Shown in pieces: positions 11,301-22,435 of a stretch of 64,000 nucleotides of DNA (positions are counted from its first letter, which is position 1; every line of letters starts with the position of its first letter). The position numbers were made by a program, and so were the translations under genes. The stretch is from Nematostella vectensis (lineage: Eukaryota > Cnidaria > Anthozoa > Actiniaria > Edwardsiidae), in the NCBI RefSeq assembly GCF_932526225.1, contig NC_064042.1, positions 1,843,001 to 1,907,000 on the forward strand. Reading direction: 5' to 3'. Under the pieces are notes generated by a model. The model worked only from the letters and a program-made list of their open reading frames with translations, ran no database searches and was not told the origin of the DNA.

Positions 11301-14300
11301 TTAAACAATTCTTTGGAGCTGCAAAGGGCTGAACATTTCAAGCTGGCTTTCGTGCAAGTGCAGCATGCTGGGCAGCCTATCTTGCATCTTAGCTCTTGGT
11401 TTCTCATCTTATAGTTTTTGGCTTCTTGGCACGCCTTGAAATGCTCTAGTAGCGTTTGTCCAAAGCGGCTATGGCAACTGTTGTCCATTGTGCTAAAAAA
11501 CGGAAGTATTGAGACAGGGAGGAGTGCTTGCCCCCAACAATGGCCTGCTTGAAAGGCAGCTTTCTTGGTGTGTTGTATGATAGCTGCCTCGTCGGTAGAA
11601 TGACATCAAATGCTTTTCCTTTCTTCACAAGAGCCACATTCTTGCCTCATCTACTTCCGATTCTCTGTACTTGTTTGGTCGTATAGAAGCAGTGAAATGC
11701 GCTCAAGTGTTGCCAAACATTCTGTCTTTTATCTTAACTGACCTGAAGGCTAGCTGTCGAAGACCATCTGTGGCTTCAGGGAATACAGCAAGTACTGTCT
11801 TTTCCCACTACCCGCACAACATCATACAGTATCACGCCCGTAAATGCGTGAAATTCCAGATGGCGAGATACTCCTTTGACTCTACTGTAGAATAAGGAAG
11901 AAAGGCAAGAAGAGTGATAAGCGCACACCCGAGGCCACCAGATTAACAGTTCCTACTGTTAGAAACTGTTCATCTCATAGCACTTGCACACATTCATGTT
12001 TACAGACGCTGAAGTCAATTGGTGGAGCAGCCTGCACCCGTTGTTCTTGGAATCCCCAACCAGGCTTGTCACATAAGAAGTTGCTTTTGTCTTCTTTCTT
12101 TTCTCTTGATCCAGCTATTGAGCGTGAATGTTTGGTATACTTGGGCTGGCTATATGTGTCTTTTATATCATTTGACGACTTTCGAAAATAGTGAATACTG
12201 ACGCGTGACTTTTCACTTTTCGGATAAAATTAACGGCCATTTTAATATTCCAAGATAATCCGTGATTAAATCAGATTTTCTTTTGGCTCAATAGCTTATC
12301 TTGAAAAGATGACCCTAAACTACTCCAGAAACAAGTATTTTCTTTATTTTTGTTTAAAGACGCAAAGTGAAACAAGCGTGCCAGTATTTATTCTTGACTA
12401 CTTCCAGTTCAAAATCGCTGTCACCGTAAAAGTTACAAAAATGAAAAACATTCTGGTTACTTTAAGAACTCTTTTGTTTAGATGCATTTTTTGACTTATA
12501 TTTTATTTGTCTATGAGTAAACTTTCTTAAAATGTGTGAGTTTATTTTTTTGGAAAAAGTTTGTTTACTTCCGGTTCAAAATGGCGGCCAAATCAATATT
12601 CATTATTAATCAGAAATTAAAGCCAAACTCAGCTTGGCTCTATAGCCTATCTTGTAAAGGGTATTGAAAACTATTCCTATGCTAAAATTGATAACTTTAG
12701 CAAAAAGTGCGCAATTCAAGGTAAAATCTGCACATATCTGCTGGACTATATCCTCTCTAGAAATACATGTACATTGAATGCTTTTGCTGATGCTTTGAAG
12801 CATTCCACATAAAAATATCAACGCTCTATTGACTTGTTTTCAGAATGCACAAGCAGACCACTATTTACAGTATACTTTTTATCATACCACTTACTTTTAT
12901 ACAGCCTGGCGGATACGTAACCAGCAGGGGAACCCAAGCAGACAAAGAGCACAAGGGAACAAGTCATCAGCGCTCCACGGTTAGCAGGCGACAAGAATCC
13001 AAGGCAAGCAAAAACTAAAACACAAATCAGACTGTTTAGCAGGGGACAGGAAACCAATACCTTACGTAGATCCAAGGCAAGCGAAAACACAAACAAGAGC
13101 ATTTTAGTAAAGTGGTGCTCTTTAGAAAAAAATGAAAGAAAAACGCAAGAGTGATCAGTGATCATATATCAACTGATATAATCAAGAAAACGCCACAAGT
13201 ACAAGACAGAAGAATGATTCACAGTGTTAGAAAAGGCAAATAATGATTACATGAAAAAAAAAACAATGATAAAGCAAACATATTAAGTAAAACATATACA
13301 TTCTGTGTAAACGAGCACTCTTACAAAATGCACGAAAATGCAATAAGAACACAAGTTTTTTGTGGCACTTTTTAGGATCCTCACCAAGGGTGACAAATGT
13401 CATGATCAAAATCTGAGTTCCAGAACCAAGAAGAATAGAGAGAAGCATCCCCTTCCTTGGGGAACGGAACACATCTCCATGCACCAGCTTCCATCCAAAC
13501 TCTTCCTGTGCATCCTCCTGTTCATAGAAAGAATCAGAAACAGCACATGGTGAAAGGCCTGGCTAAACTACTGGACATGTCTTGCCTGTTGTGTTTCTTT
13601 GTTTGGCCCCCTAGAAAAACTCTGAAGCATGCACCAAATCCTGTTGTAGTGACAAAGTCGTGACATGAATGTTTCTTGAAACATTTTTGTGTTTCATGCT
13701 AGGATACAGTACTTGGCGCACTACATTTTTTGGCTGTGGCACTATTGGGAAAAACATTCAGAAAGCATGTTGCATGCTTCATGTTGTGCGCTACATGTTG
13801 TGTGCCTACTAGTTTAGCAAATAACTTGAGAATTTGTCTGTCCTTTTTATCAAAACTATGCTCTGTCTGTCTGCTTGTCTATCTGTCTTTCTACTGTATC
13901 AATCCATTAATCCATCCACCTTATCATGACCCTTACCCCAGAGTCCATCTGGTTGTAGCGGGCGATGTCCTTGTGAAGGGTTCTCAACATGATCATTGCA
14001 ACCATACCAGACAGGAAGAGAACGATGATGAATGAGTTCATGATACTGTGAATACAAGCAAATAACACACACTCAGAGAGAAACAGAACAATATGATGAA
14101 TGAGTTCATAATGCTGAGAATACAAATAAATAACACACAACCAGATAGGAACAGAACTATGTAACTTCATAATAAGGGGTGATTGCTTATCATTACAACA
14201 CAGAAAGGAACAGTAAGAAATACAGTACAGACTGAATGTTTTTTTAACATTCTGCACCTAGATTCAGCATGGTTACACTTACTCAGCCAGGAACAATACT

Positions 14301-17300
14301 GTGTAACTTCATGGTAACCTGTGATTGCCTGTGATTACACTTACTCAGTCAGGAACAATACTGTGTAACTTCATGGTAACCTGTGATTGCCTGTGATCAC
14401 ACTTACTCGGACAGGAACAATACTGTGTAACTTCATGGTAACCTGTGATTGCTTGTGATTACACTTAATCAGACAGGAACAATACTGTGTAACTTCATGG
14501 TAACCTGTGATCACACTTACTCAGACAGGAACAATACTGTGTAACTTCATGGTAACCTGTGATTACACTTACTCAAACAGGAACAATACTGTGTAACTTC
14601 ATGGTAACCTGTGATTGCTTGTGATTACACTTAATCAGACAGGAACAATACTGTGTAACTTCATGGTAACCTGTGATTGCTTGTGATTACACTTAATCAG
14701 ACAGGAACAATACTGTGTAACTTCATGGTAACCTGTGATTACACTTAATCAGACAGGAACAATACTGTGTAACTTCATGGTAACCTGTGATCACACTTAC
14801 TCAGACAGGAACAATACTGTGTAACTTCATGGTAACCTGTGATTGCTTGTGATTACACTTAATCAGACAGGAACAATACTGTCAGTGTGACTTCATGATA
14901 AACTATGACTGAATTTACCTGAACCACTGGATCTTTGTGTGGGGCATTGAGTCCAGAATGTAATCCCAGCGTGATGCCCATTTAAGGCTGTTATTTTCCT
15001 ACAAACAATATACCAACAATTAACAATAACATACAGTACAGTATATGAGAGATAATGGATGGTGTGGTTCACAGAACTATTGCAGCAGGGGGAACTCATG
15101 CCCCCTATTTGGGATGGAGGGGGGAAGCAGCTTTACCCAAATGTTTTAAAAACTACAAAGACGTGACCGGTAGGGATGTAGCTATGCCCAATTTTCTAAA
15201 TATGCCCCTCCCCATCCCCCCACCCCCACTTCCTCTGGCGATATTTTTGGGCTGCTATTTCCCCGGGTCTTTGATGCACATGGATTTATCTCCAATATTC
15301 TATTTGAATTATCCGGTAGCTACAGCAGTAGAAAAATTCATTAGAATTTCGAGGACCTTCTAAAATAAGGTACTAAGGTTTTCAAGACTTTGATCTGCAC
15401 AAACCCTGACACAAATAACAGAGACTCTAAATGGCATAATGATGCGACTTACAACATAGGTGACAGAGTAGGTGTATGTTATCTTGAGAGTGGATGACAA
15501 CTTTGCCGGGATGCCTAGGACATCTTGGTTTGCCCCACAATCAGAAGCTTTCTCATGCTTCAAGCTGAAAAAAGAAACATCATAAAGAAATATAGTAATT
15601 GCAGCAATGATAAAAAAACCAACTGCTTATGTAAGAAAAATAATATCAAAACTATCAAATCATTTGCTAATATGCTTCTGTACTTAAAAATATCAAAAGT
15701 ATCAGAAACATTTGCTATTCTGAATAGACAGAAGGCTAATTATTTTTTTCCTTTTGTATGCTAGAACACAATATTATTTAGAACAATTTCATTTCATAAT
15801 TTGCTACTTTTACTCAGGTTATGACTCATAGGAACGGGTACTACAGCAACGGCAAGAAGAACATTGTTAAAAATGCTTTTATTATGCTAAAGGCTCAATG
15901 TTTCACAAGTTTTAATAAAATTTACTTTTTATAGTTACAGTAGCAATGATAAGACCTGGTCTTTGTCTTAGCTATGAAAGAACAATGGTTTTACAACACA
16001 AGGTTCCTGTATCAGAAAGAGTGTGTTTCAAGTCTGGCTCTTTGAATTTCTATTGTTGCCTGCTGTTGCAAGGTAGGGGGTTCCATGTATCCAGCCCTCT
16101 GTTCAGCTTTCACTTTGTATTTTTCAGGAGATGTCACTAACCTTCTTGGTACCAGCTTCGCAGACAGCAGGCGCGCCCCAATCCATTCTTCTCCTTTGCC
16201 ACTGTGGTAGGTGATGGTTATATCAACATGGTTGAACACGTAGTGGGTGTCGGCAGTGCTAAACTTGGTCTAAGGAAAAAAAACAGTCTTGGCAAATAAA
16301 AAAAAAACTTTGAGCCCATTAAAACTAAAGATAAGACTAAAATTATTACAGCTGTATCAAGTTGTACTCATTTTGGGGAGGGTGAATCAGATAAACTCTC
16401 AAACAAAAACCGGACTGGAGATTGCACGTATAGGATTTGTTTTAGGCCTACGTAAGAATGTTAATTTCACAACCAGGTTAATAGTTTTCATCAATATTCA
16501 ACCATTGTAAGAAAGACTCCTAGAAACTTAGCTATTACAAAGGTATTTGAAACTAAAAATTGCAAGTTTCCTTTTACTGCTTACTGGGAGGGCTATGATA
16601 GCTTGTTGCCATAGCTTATATTTCATATTGAATGATACTTACACTTGTAACACATGCATCTCTGGCCTGTCCGTCAGCTGTCACAAAGCATCCAATAGGA
16701 AAGCCAGTGGAGCAGTACTTCCTCTCTTCATCAGTCACATCGTAGCACCAGGTAACTGGCATGTTATCAACAATCCTACATACATCACAAACATCAATGT
16801 TCAGCATGCAAAATATTGGCTGGCCGCTGGCTAGATTTGTGTTTGTTTCCAGGTTGAAATTATGGTGCCTTAAGAATTTAGAAACAGTATATGGTATCAG
16901 ACTTGGATCTCTCAACTGACAGGGAATTTTTTTCTCTGAGGGTTAATGTTTTTGCATGTTTGAACAATTTTGGTTTTGTGCAGTATTTAGTGTCATCTTT
17001 AATTTGTCCTTTTTTGTGATGCTCATTCTACATTATGTTTGTACAGGATTTGCAAACCATGTTTAGTTTTGTGTATTTTGCAGAGTGCTATGTTTTCTAT
17101 GCATTGTTTTATATGGTTGTTTTCTATGCATTGCTTTATATGGTTGTATTTTTGTGCCTTGCTTTTGGCTGAGTGTAAGGCAGAAATTTGTGCACTCTAA
17201 ATGTGTTATATTGTGTTGAGGTTTTACTACTGTAGCGCTGTTGAAATACTGCTACTGTTTTTGCAGGACTAGCCTAACACTTGGGGGACCAATATAAAGT

Positions 17301-20270
17301 AAGGCCACCAAATGCATCCATTTGCAGGCAACCCAAATTTTTATGAGGGAACCTAGGATTCTTTTGTATATATAGAGAGCTGCAGTAAACCAAACAAGCA
17401 AGCATGCTTGAAAAATCCAAGCACACATTTTTTATGCAAAAAAATTTAGGGATATCCTCAGGGCCCTTTTATACAGTAGGCCATTTGGTTATCATTTTCC
17501 CCAAAAATGGCAAATCTGATTCTTAAAAATTATGTATAGTATTAGTACAAGGTTACTATACTTGGTGGGCATTTGACATGAATGCCAGTTTTTTACAGAG
17601 AGGCAACAACAAATGTCTTGATAAGGCTCCATCTCACACCCTGACTAGAGAAGATTCTATTCTTACCAGTGGTTCTGGTAGTTGAGAGCAATGCCACTAC
17701 GTAGGAAATCCAACTTTTTATTGTCTTCATTCTTTGAAGTGTCATATGTCTTTGTACACAAAGTCTCACATTTCACTTCTTTCTTGAATGACAACTGTGG
17801 ATAAACCAAATCATTACAGATAGAGAAAAAATAGCAAAGGTAATGCTATCACCAACATGCCAACTTACTCGAGTTTTAGCATAAATGGCAAATTGAGAAG
17901 AGTTAGTAGTGTTACAAAACTCACATTGTATGCAGACGGGCGTATTCTCTCACCAAACACAACCTATGGAGAAACAAGTAAAGCACGTAAACAAAACTGT
18001 TTACTGGTATGTATGTTATTTTATAGTGTGGTGCTTCCATGGCCACCATTACAAAGTTTTAAAAAGGTTAGCATGTGAGACTCACAGTACAGAGTGGTGC
18101 AAACTTTATACTTTATATATGGATTCCGATGTGCTCTGATGTGGCTTATCAGCATTTTTTGGCCTTGCTGGTTGGCAAGATAAGTTAATGTCAATCTGAT
18201 AGCATGTATGCTTCAAATGCAAGCATTTCTTTGCCTCGCTTGTTGGCTGGATAAGTTCATGTCAATATGATAGCTGTATGCTTCAAATGCAAGCATTTCT
18301 TGCCTCGCTTGTTGGCAATATAAGTTCATGTCCATCTGATAGCATGTATGTATGCTTCAAATACCCCACCTGGCCAAGATAGCATGTATGTATGCTTCAA
18401 ATACCCCACCTGGCCAAGATAGCATGTATGTATGCTTCAAATACCCCACCTGGCCTCGCTTGTTGGCAATATAAGTTCATGTCCATCTGATAGCATGTAT
18501 GTATGCTTCAAATACACCACCTGGCCAAGATAACATGTATGTATGCTTCAAATACCCACCTGGCCAAGATAGCATGTATGTATGCTTCAAATACCCCACC
18601 TGGCCAAGATAGCATGTATGTATGCTTCAAATACCCCACCTGGCCAAGATTTTCGGATGGTGACGACTTGGAGTCTTTAGCCAAACAGAAATCAAAGCTG
18701 CAAGTGAAACAAATTAAAAGAAATTAGCTATTTCAATTATCTTTGGATGGATCACGAAAACACAGTAACAAGGAAAACAAAATGTACAGTACCACATGAC
18801 TTAAAAAAAAGCATAACACCAATAAAAAAAGGCTAGTCTTTTCATACACCAAAATGTATATGCCAATGTCTAAGCATAATTTGAAGAAAAGAATTGTGCA
18901 TAATTTGCTGAAAAAAAATGCATCATTTAAGAAGGCCTGTTGATCCATATAAAAGGGTGAGGGGCCTACACCCTAAAAGGCCTCAAAATACTGTGAGGGG
19001 GGCTGGCACGAGACAGACTAAGAAAAAAGGCACAGCCATGTCGGTAATGGTAATTTCCATTAAGTGTTATGACAGAGTAGACTGTGATTTGGGAGTTTTT
19101 CAATGCACCACCAGTAATTCTTATTTAGATAATACACTGCTTTCTACTGACATACAAAATGTGCTTTGTTAGGGTTCTCCCTAAACACTGTCTGTCGGCA
19201 AATTTCACTGGCTGGAAAACAGTTTAAAGCCAGATAAAAAATACTGCATTCAGCCAGTGTGACATGCCTTTCGCTTTGGTGTATGTTTTAAACATGCATA
19301 TTTTAGATTTAAAAAATAGCACATTCCAAACCTGGAATATTCATATGGGATGACTGAGTCCACAGAATCCAAGCGATTCACATACAGATTTATTTGTGCC
19401 TGAAAAACAAAACAAATCTGATCACTAATTGAATCATCATTCAATTGATCAAAAGACAAAACTAATGGCATCACATTTAATGTCTTTCAAAAGAAAGGAA
19501 ATATTTGAAAGTGATATCATAAAACCACGGCAACAAAATGGTGACATTTTGCTACTCCCATATTCCATATATATAAGTTTTGTATCTAGAAACATTATAG
19601 TTACTAAATGGGGCTGAGTAGGGAGAAGGTGTCAGACAAATCCATCCAGTCCAAATCCAACATCACAAATACAGAGAACTTTTACAAACTTCTTAAGAAG
19701 CGATTTCGAAGTGTACAGAATTCACAGAAAAAAAGAAGTATGTGTTTCTATACTACAAGTACCTTTGAGCTTAAAGATGTTTTATTAAGTAAGTTATTAA
19801 ACATGAACTAAGAAAAGGGGAGGTTTTTTTTTAGTTCCAGTGCATCATGCTATGTCACTAAACTTACGGGGGTGATACACTTTCCTCTGAAAAACCTCTA
19901 GTAAATCACAAGGCAAAGATAAAGGTAAAATATAAGCCAAACTGAAACAAGAAATATAATCAAACAGAAAATAGATCTTTATAACAAAATTATTAACTGA
20001 CATAACATTGTGACAGAAATGAAATTGACGAATTGAAAGTGCCATAACTCGTTCTCTTTTGAAATATGAGACATAATTTTTTTATTTAGCTATACATTTA
20101 ATAAGGTATACAGGCATAATTTTCCTTACCTTGCATCCATCTTGTTCTTTAGATGATTCGCAATAAGAGACCGGAGCTAAACCGGGCAGATAGAACGCAC
20201 TACAACCAGGTAGCAAACAAACAGCCAAAATGGCGGCCAGTAAAAGGCCGAATTCTCTTCTTAGGACCAT
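5369..20270 (-). CDS. TM9SF2: Transmembrane 9 superfamily member 2 (nonaspanin), 20 exons
   Basis: Complete gene. Exons, 5' to 3' on the minus strand: 20130-20270, 19332-19399, 18640-18697, 17925-17963, 17667-17794, 16643-16775, 16142-16269, 15453-15564, 14919-14998, 13937-14045, 13385-13517, 12895-13014, 9959-10016, 9216-9317, 8713-8770, 8319-8372, 7918-8015, 6973-7084, 5888-6059, 5369-5436. All junctions are GT-AG and phases close, giving 1971 nt, 656 residues; the vertebrate protein is about 660. The start gives a signal peptide (residues 1-25) followed by FYLPGLAPVSYC. Family landmarks are VNRLDSVDSVIPYEYS, VDNMPVTWCYDV, GTQILIMTFVTL, LGFLSPANRGALMT and FGCIFIQLFFILNSIW. A large luminal domain (to about residue 290) precedes nine membrane spans. 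The C-terminus KVD is the KXD/E coatomer-binding Golgi retention signal known for this family. Family role: Golgi/endosomal membrane trafficking and sorting of transmembrane cargo. The introns carry the repeats listed separately. Confidence 0.97.
5513..5887 (-). repeat. Splice-donor minisatellite in TM9SF2 intron 19
   Basis: Four imperfect copies of the last roughly 33 nt of exon 19 plus its 5' splice site lie just downstream of the real exon end at 5888. Each copy reads, on the minus strand, about ATCATGGTGTGGCTGTTC ... TTTACTG followed by GTAAGATAC. Donor-like GTAAG sites fall immediately after 5816, 5741, 5640 and 5568. Spacing is 72, 75, 101 and 72 bp; between them lies AT-rich acacaatacaca-type sequence. 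Use of the first extra donor (5816) would add 24 codons in frame with no stop. Confidence 0.9.
6181..6660 (-). mobile_element. tRNA-derived SINE in TM9SF2 intron 18
   Basis: Read on the minus strand, 6657 to about 6593 resembles a tRNA: an A-box-like AGCTCAGTGGTACGAGC, an anticodon-arm-like stretch, then a perfect B-box GGTTCGAACCC. A non-tRNA body follows and the 3' end is a short (ACATT)n tail at about 6181-6195. A 73-bp unit containing tagcgcactttaacatacg is present twice in tandem (about 6202-6348) near the 3' end. The tRNA-like part lacks a clean acceptor stem, so this is a SINE head and not a functional tRNA gene. Confidence 0.75.
8026..8240. repeat. Minisatellite in TM9SF2 intron 16
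   Basis: About 3.5 copies of a unit of roughly 53-57 bp containing acaaagcattagggaactaa followed by agcaaagacaaccaaggtat. It starts within about 12 bp of the exon 17 acceptor (exon boundary 8015) and runs towards exon 16. Copies differ by small indels. Confidence 0.8.
10447..12748. mobile_element. 2.3-kb element with long terminal inverted repeats in TM9SF2 intron 12
   Basis: About 10447-10700 and about 12480-12748 are diverged inverted copies. Shared blocks, allowing for strand, include gcactttttgctaaag, atagagccaagct, tgatttggc and gccattttgaaccg, aagtaaac. Similarity fades inwards, so the arms may be 250-500 bp. The interior carries a decayed minus-strand ORF (entered separately). It looks like a degenerate DNA transposon. 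I could not define target-site duplications by eye. Confidence 0.7.
11267..11720 (-). pseudogene. Decayed transposon ORF with Cys-rich tail
   Basis: Three minus-strand frame pieces can be read in order. They contain EVDEAR, then a lysine-rich stretch and LPTRQLSYNTPRKLPFKQAI, and finally a Cys-rich segment QELRCKIGCPACCTCTKASL followed by KCSALCSS. From memory, this order (xVDEARxxLF, xPPTxxALxxHxKRAxxQ, then CxxGCxxxCxCxKAxLxCTxLC) matches a multicopy ORF widespread in invertebrate genomes and associated with mobile elements; I cannot name the family. Frameshifts and stops break it. Its position inside a terminal-inverted-repeat element supports a transposon origin. Confidence 0.45.
13038..13098 (-). 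repeat. Imperfect duplicate of the exon 12 acceptor region (TM9SF2)
   Basis: The plus-strand phrases tagcaggcgacaag and atccaaggcaagcaaaaac spanning the start of exon 12 (boundary 13014) recur in altered form (tagcaggggacagg, then gatccaaggcaagcgaaaac) about 60 bp upstream in intron 11. This is a single partial tandem copy of exon start plus intron end. Confidence 0.6.
14046..14890 (-). repeat. Minisatellite at the exon 10 acceptor, TM9SF2 intron 9
   Basis: Next to the exon 10 boundary (14045), a degraded second copy of the exon start and its acceptor lies at about 14088-14140 (plus-strand atgatgaatgagttcataat). From about 14150 to 14890 follow some 11 units of about 48-62 bp containing caggaacaatactgtgtaac and ttcatggtaacctgtgatt. 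The unit shares cagacaggaa and ttcatg-type phrases with exon 10 itself, so the array may have grown from the exon/intron junction. Length variants differ by the presence of a tgcttgtgat insert. Confidence 0.8.
18150..18639 (-). repeat. Splice-donor minisatellite, TM9SF2 intron 3
   Basis: Six extra copies, at about 18365, 18405, 18445, 18516, 18555 and 18595, repeat the end of exon 3 and its donor: on the minus strand CTTGGCCAG/GTGGGGTATT. The real junction is at 18640. Units are about 40 bp and contain gcatgtatgtatgcttcaaa. A second unit of about 60-70 bp (gcctcgcttgttggcaatat and flanks) is tandemly repeated at 18150-18360, and the two types are interleaved near 18450. One copy at 18445 is a fusion of the two. 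Confidence 0.88.
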
Positions 20271-20991
20271 ATCCTGACAAACAACGACCGATAGCTAGCC
20301 TGATCGAGAACACCAAATCAATGAAAGGCTTATGTTTTGACTTTGAAGAGATGGGAAGGTTTAAATATATCCCGCTTTTTAGAGGGTTTCGAGTTCTAAG
20401 TTGAACGTAGCGACCACCTTGCGCAGTAATGTGTCAACATGTTATCGTGTCGCGCATAACTCGACACGTCATACGAACTTGCACTACCACAGCGAGCCCG
20501 CGAAAAAACTGCGTGGACATGCCATCCAAACCTGTTCAACTAGATAGATAGACTGAATTAAATATCTATGGAAATATAATATACACATGGCTTTCAAGTT
20601 CAAAGCAATGGTTATAGAAACAGGTATGAAAAACTTTTACCAAATCCTAAACACAGCGGAGTAGCAGGAGGGGGCCCGAAAGGGACTTTCAAGGTATTTG
20701 CTAAAAGGGGGGCCCGTAGGCCACGCCCTGGCTACGCCCCTTAAAATAAACATCCGTTTTCAGGCCATTTACAACGCTTTCACTAAAAAAAAAAAACAGT
20801 TTACCGTTTATCAGTATTTATACAATATTAATCAAATCTGATCGGACCGGGCCTTGTATGTTTGCATGAAGGCGACAACGCTTTTACTAAAAAAAAAAAT
20901 CACGATTATGAAGCAAGGCTCCCACGATCATTGATTTTTGTAGTTCTGAAATAGCAGACCCTTAGTAGACCACGTAAGGTAAGATTAAGAT
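20271..20991. other. Upstream region of TM9SF2
   Basis: Presumed promoter and 5' UTR region of TM9SF2 (minus strand). It has several CpG-containing stretches near 20405-20510 but no TATA box that I trust. At about 20659-20745 there is a fragment of the G-rich dispersed element (gtagcaggagggggcccg ... ggctacgcccctt). Confidence 0.5.
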
Positions 20992-22028
20992 GGGGGGGGG
21001 GGGGGCACAATACAGAAACATAAGAAAGTATTGGGGGGGGGCACAATACAGAAACATAAGAAAGTATTGGGGGGGGGTGCAAAATACAGAAACATAAGAA
21101 AGTATTGGGGGGGGCACAATACAGAAACGTTAAGAAAGTATTGGGGGGGGCACAATACAGAAACATAAGAAAGTGTTGGGGGGGACAATACAGAAACATA
21201 AGAAAGTATTGGGGGGCACAATACAGAAACATAAGAAAGTATTGGGGGGGAACAATACAGAAACATAAGAAAGTATTGGGAGGGCACAATACAGAAACAT
21301 ATGAAAGTATTGGGGGGGCACAATACAGAAACATAAGAAAGTATTGGGGGGGGCACAATACAGAAACATAAGAAAGTATTGGGGGGGCACAATACAGAAA
21401 CATTAAGAAAGTATCTGGGGGGCACGATGCAGAAACATTTAGAAAATATTGGGGGGGGCACAATACAGAAACATAAGAAAGTATTGGGGGGGGGGGGCAC
21501 AATACAGAAACATGAGAAAGTATTGGGGGGGCACAATACAGAAACATAAGAAAGTATTGGGGGGCACAATACAGAAACATAAGAAAGTATTGGGGGGGGG
21601 CACAATACAGAAACATATGAAAGTATTGGGGGGCACAATACAGAAACATAAGAAAGTATTGGGGGGGGGGCACAATACAAAAACATAAGAAAGTATTGGG
21701 GGGGCACAATACAGAAACATAAGAAAGTATTGGGGGGGGGCACAATACAGAAACATAAGAAAGTATTGGGAGGGCACAATACAGAAACATAAGAAAGTAT
21801 TGGGGGGGCACAATACAGAATCATAAGAAAGTATTGGGGGGGGCACAATACAGAAACATGAGAAAGTATTGTGGGGGGGGCACAATACAAAACCATAAGA
21901 AAGTATTGGGAGGGCACAATACAGAAACATAAGAAAGTATTGGGGGGGGCACAATACAGAAACATAAGAAAGTATTGGGGGGCACAATACAGAAACATAA
22001 GAAAGTATTGGGGGGGCACAATACAGAA
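20992..22028. repeat. Minisatellite with a G-run in every unit, about 30 copies
   Basis: Each unit is a conserved core cacaatacagaaacataaga followed by aagtatt and then a G-run of 5-13 bases, giving 32-38 bp per unit. The core is nearly invariant while the G-run length changes from unit to unit. Long open frames on both strands arise because the repeat avoids stops; they encode low-complexity PP-NTFLCFCIV-type strings and are not genes. Single copies of the same core lie inside dispersed elements near 49615, 56475 and 56850. Confidence 0.95.
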
Positions 22029-22435
22029 ACAATCAAATATGGCGTCTTGCGTGAACAACTTTTTATTCGAACGGCTAATTCCCGACATAATTTCAGCGGT
22101 AAAAAAACACGTTTAGAGTGTCTTCATGGAAGCCAGAACAGCTTTTGTACGTACTTAACGTACCGCCGATATTTCCAACCCAAAGGACACTGACATTCTA
22201 GTCAAGGGAAAAGCGGGGATCGTGTTCGAGTCATTCGGCAGTGAAGCTATTACTTTGCACCGAAGTTTAAGCTTACAGAGGGAATGTCGTAGATCCTTGG
22301 CTTGCAAAATGTACAAATAAAGTCCGTAAAACCATCTTGTTGTGATACATTTCTTCCAGTAATCGAGGAGAGTTGTTCTTCAAGCAAATGCGATCCGAAT
22401 AGCTTGTGTCTTTTTTATTATCTGAGACTGTTATT
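22029..22435. other. Spacer with a possible orphan first exon
   Basis: Directly after the array, an ATG at about 22038 opens 20 codons (MASCVNNFLFERLIPDIISA) ending at an AGCG/GTAAAA donor-like site, and then a stop after five more codons. It could be a first exon cut off from its gene. I see no continuation nearby. The rest is unremarkable. Confidence 0.25.

Noticed and set aside
20906-22088. Long open frames (up to 367 codons, minus strand) in the G-run array
   Set aside because: They arise from a short repeat free of stops, exist on both strands in several frames, and have no start context, splice sites or recognisable domain.
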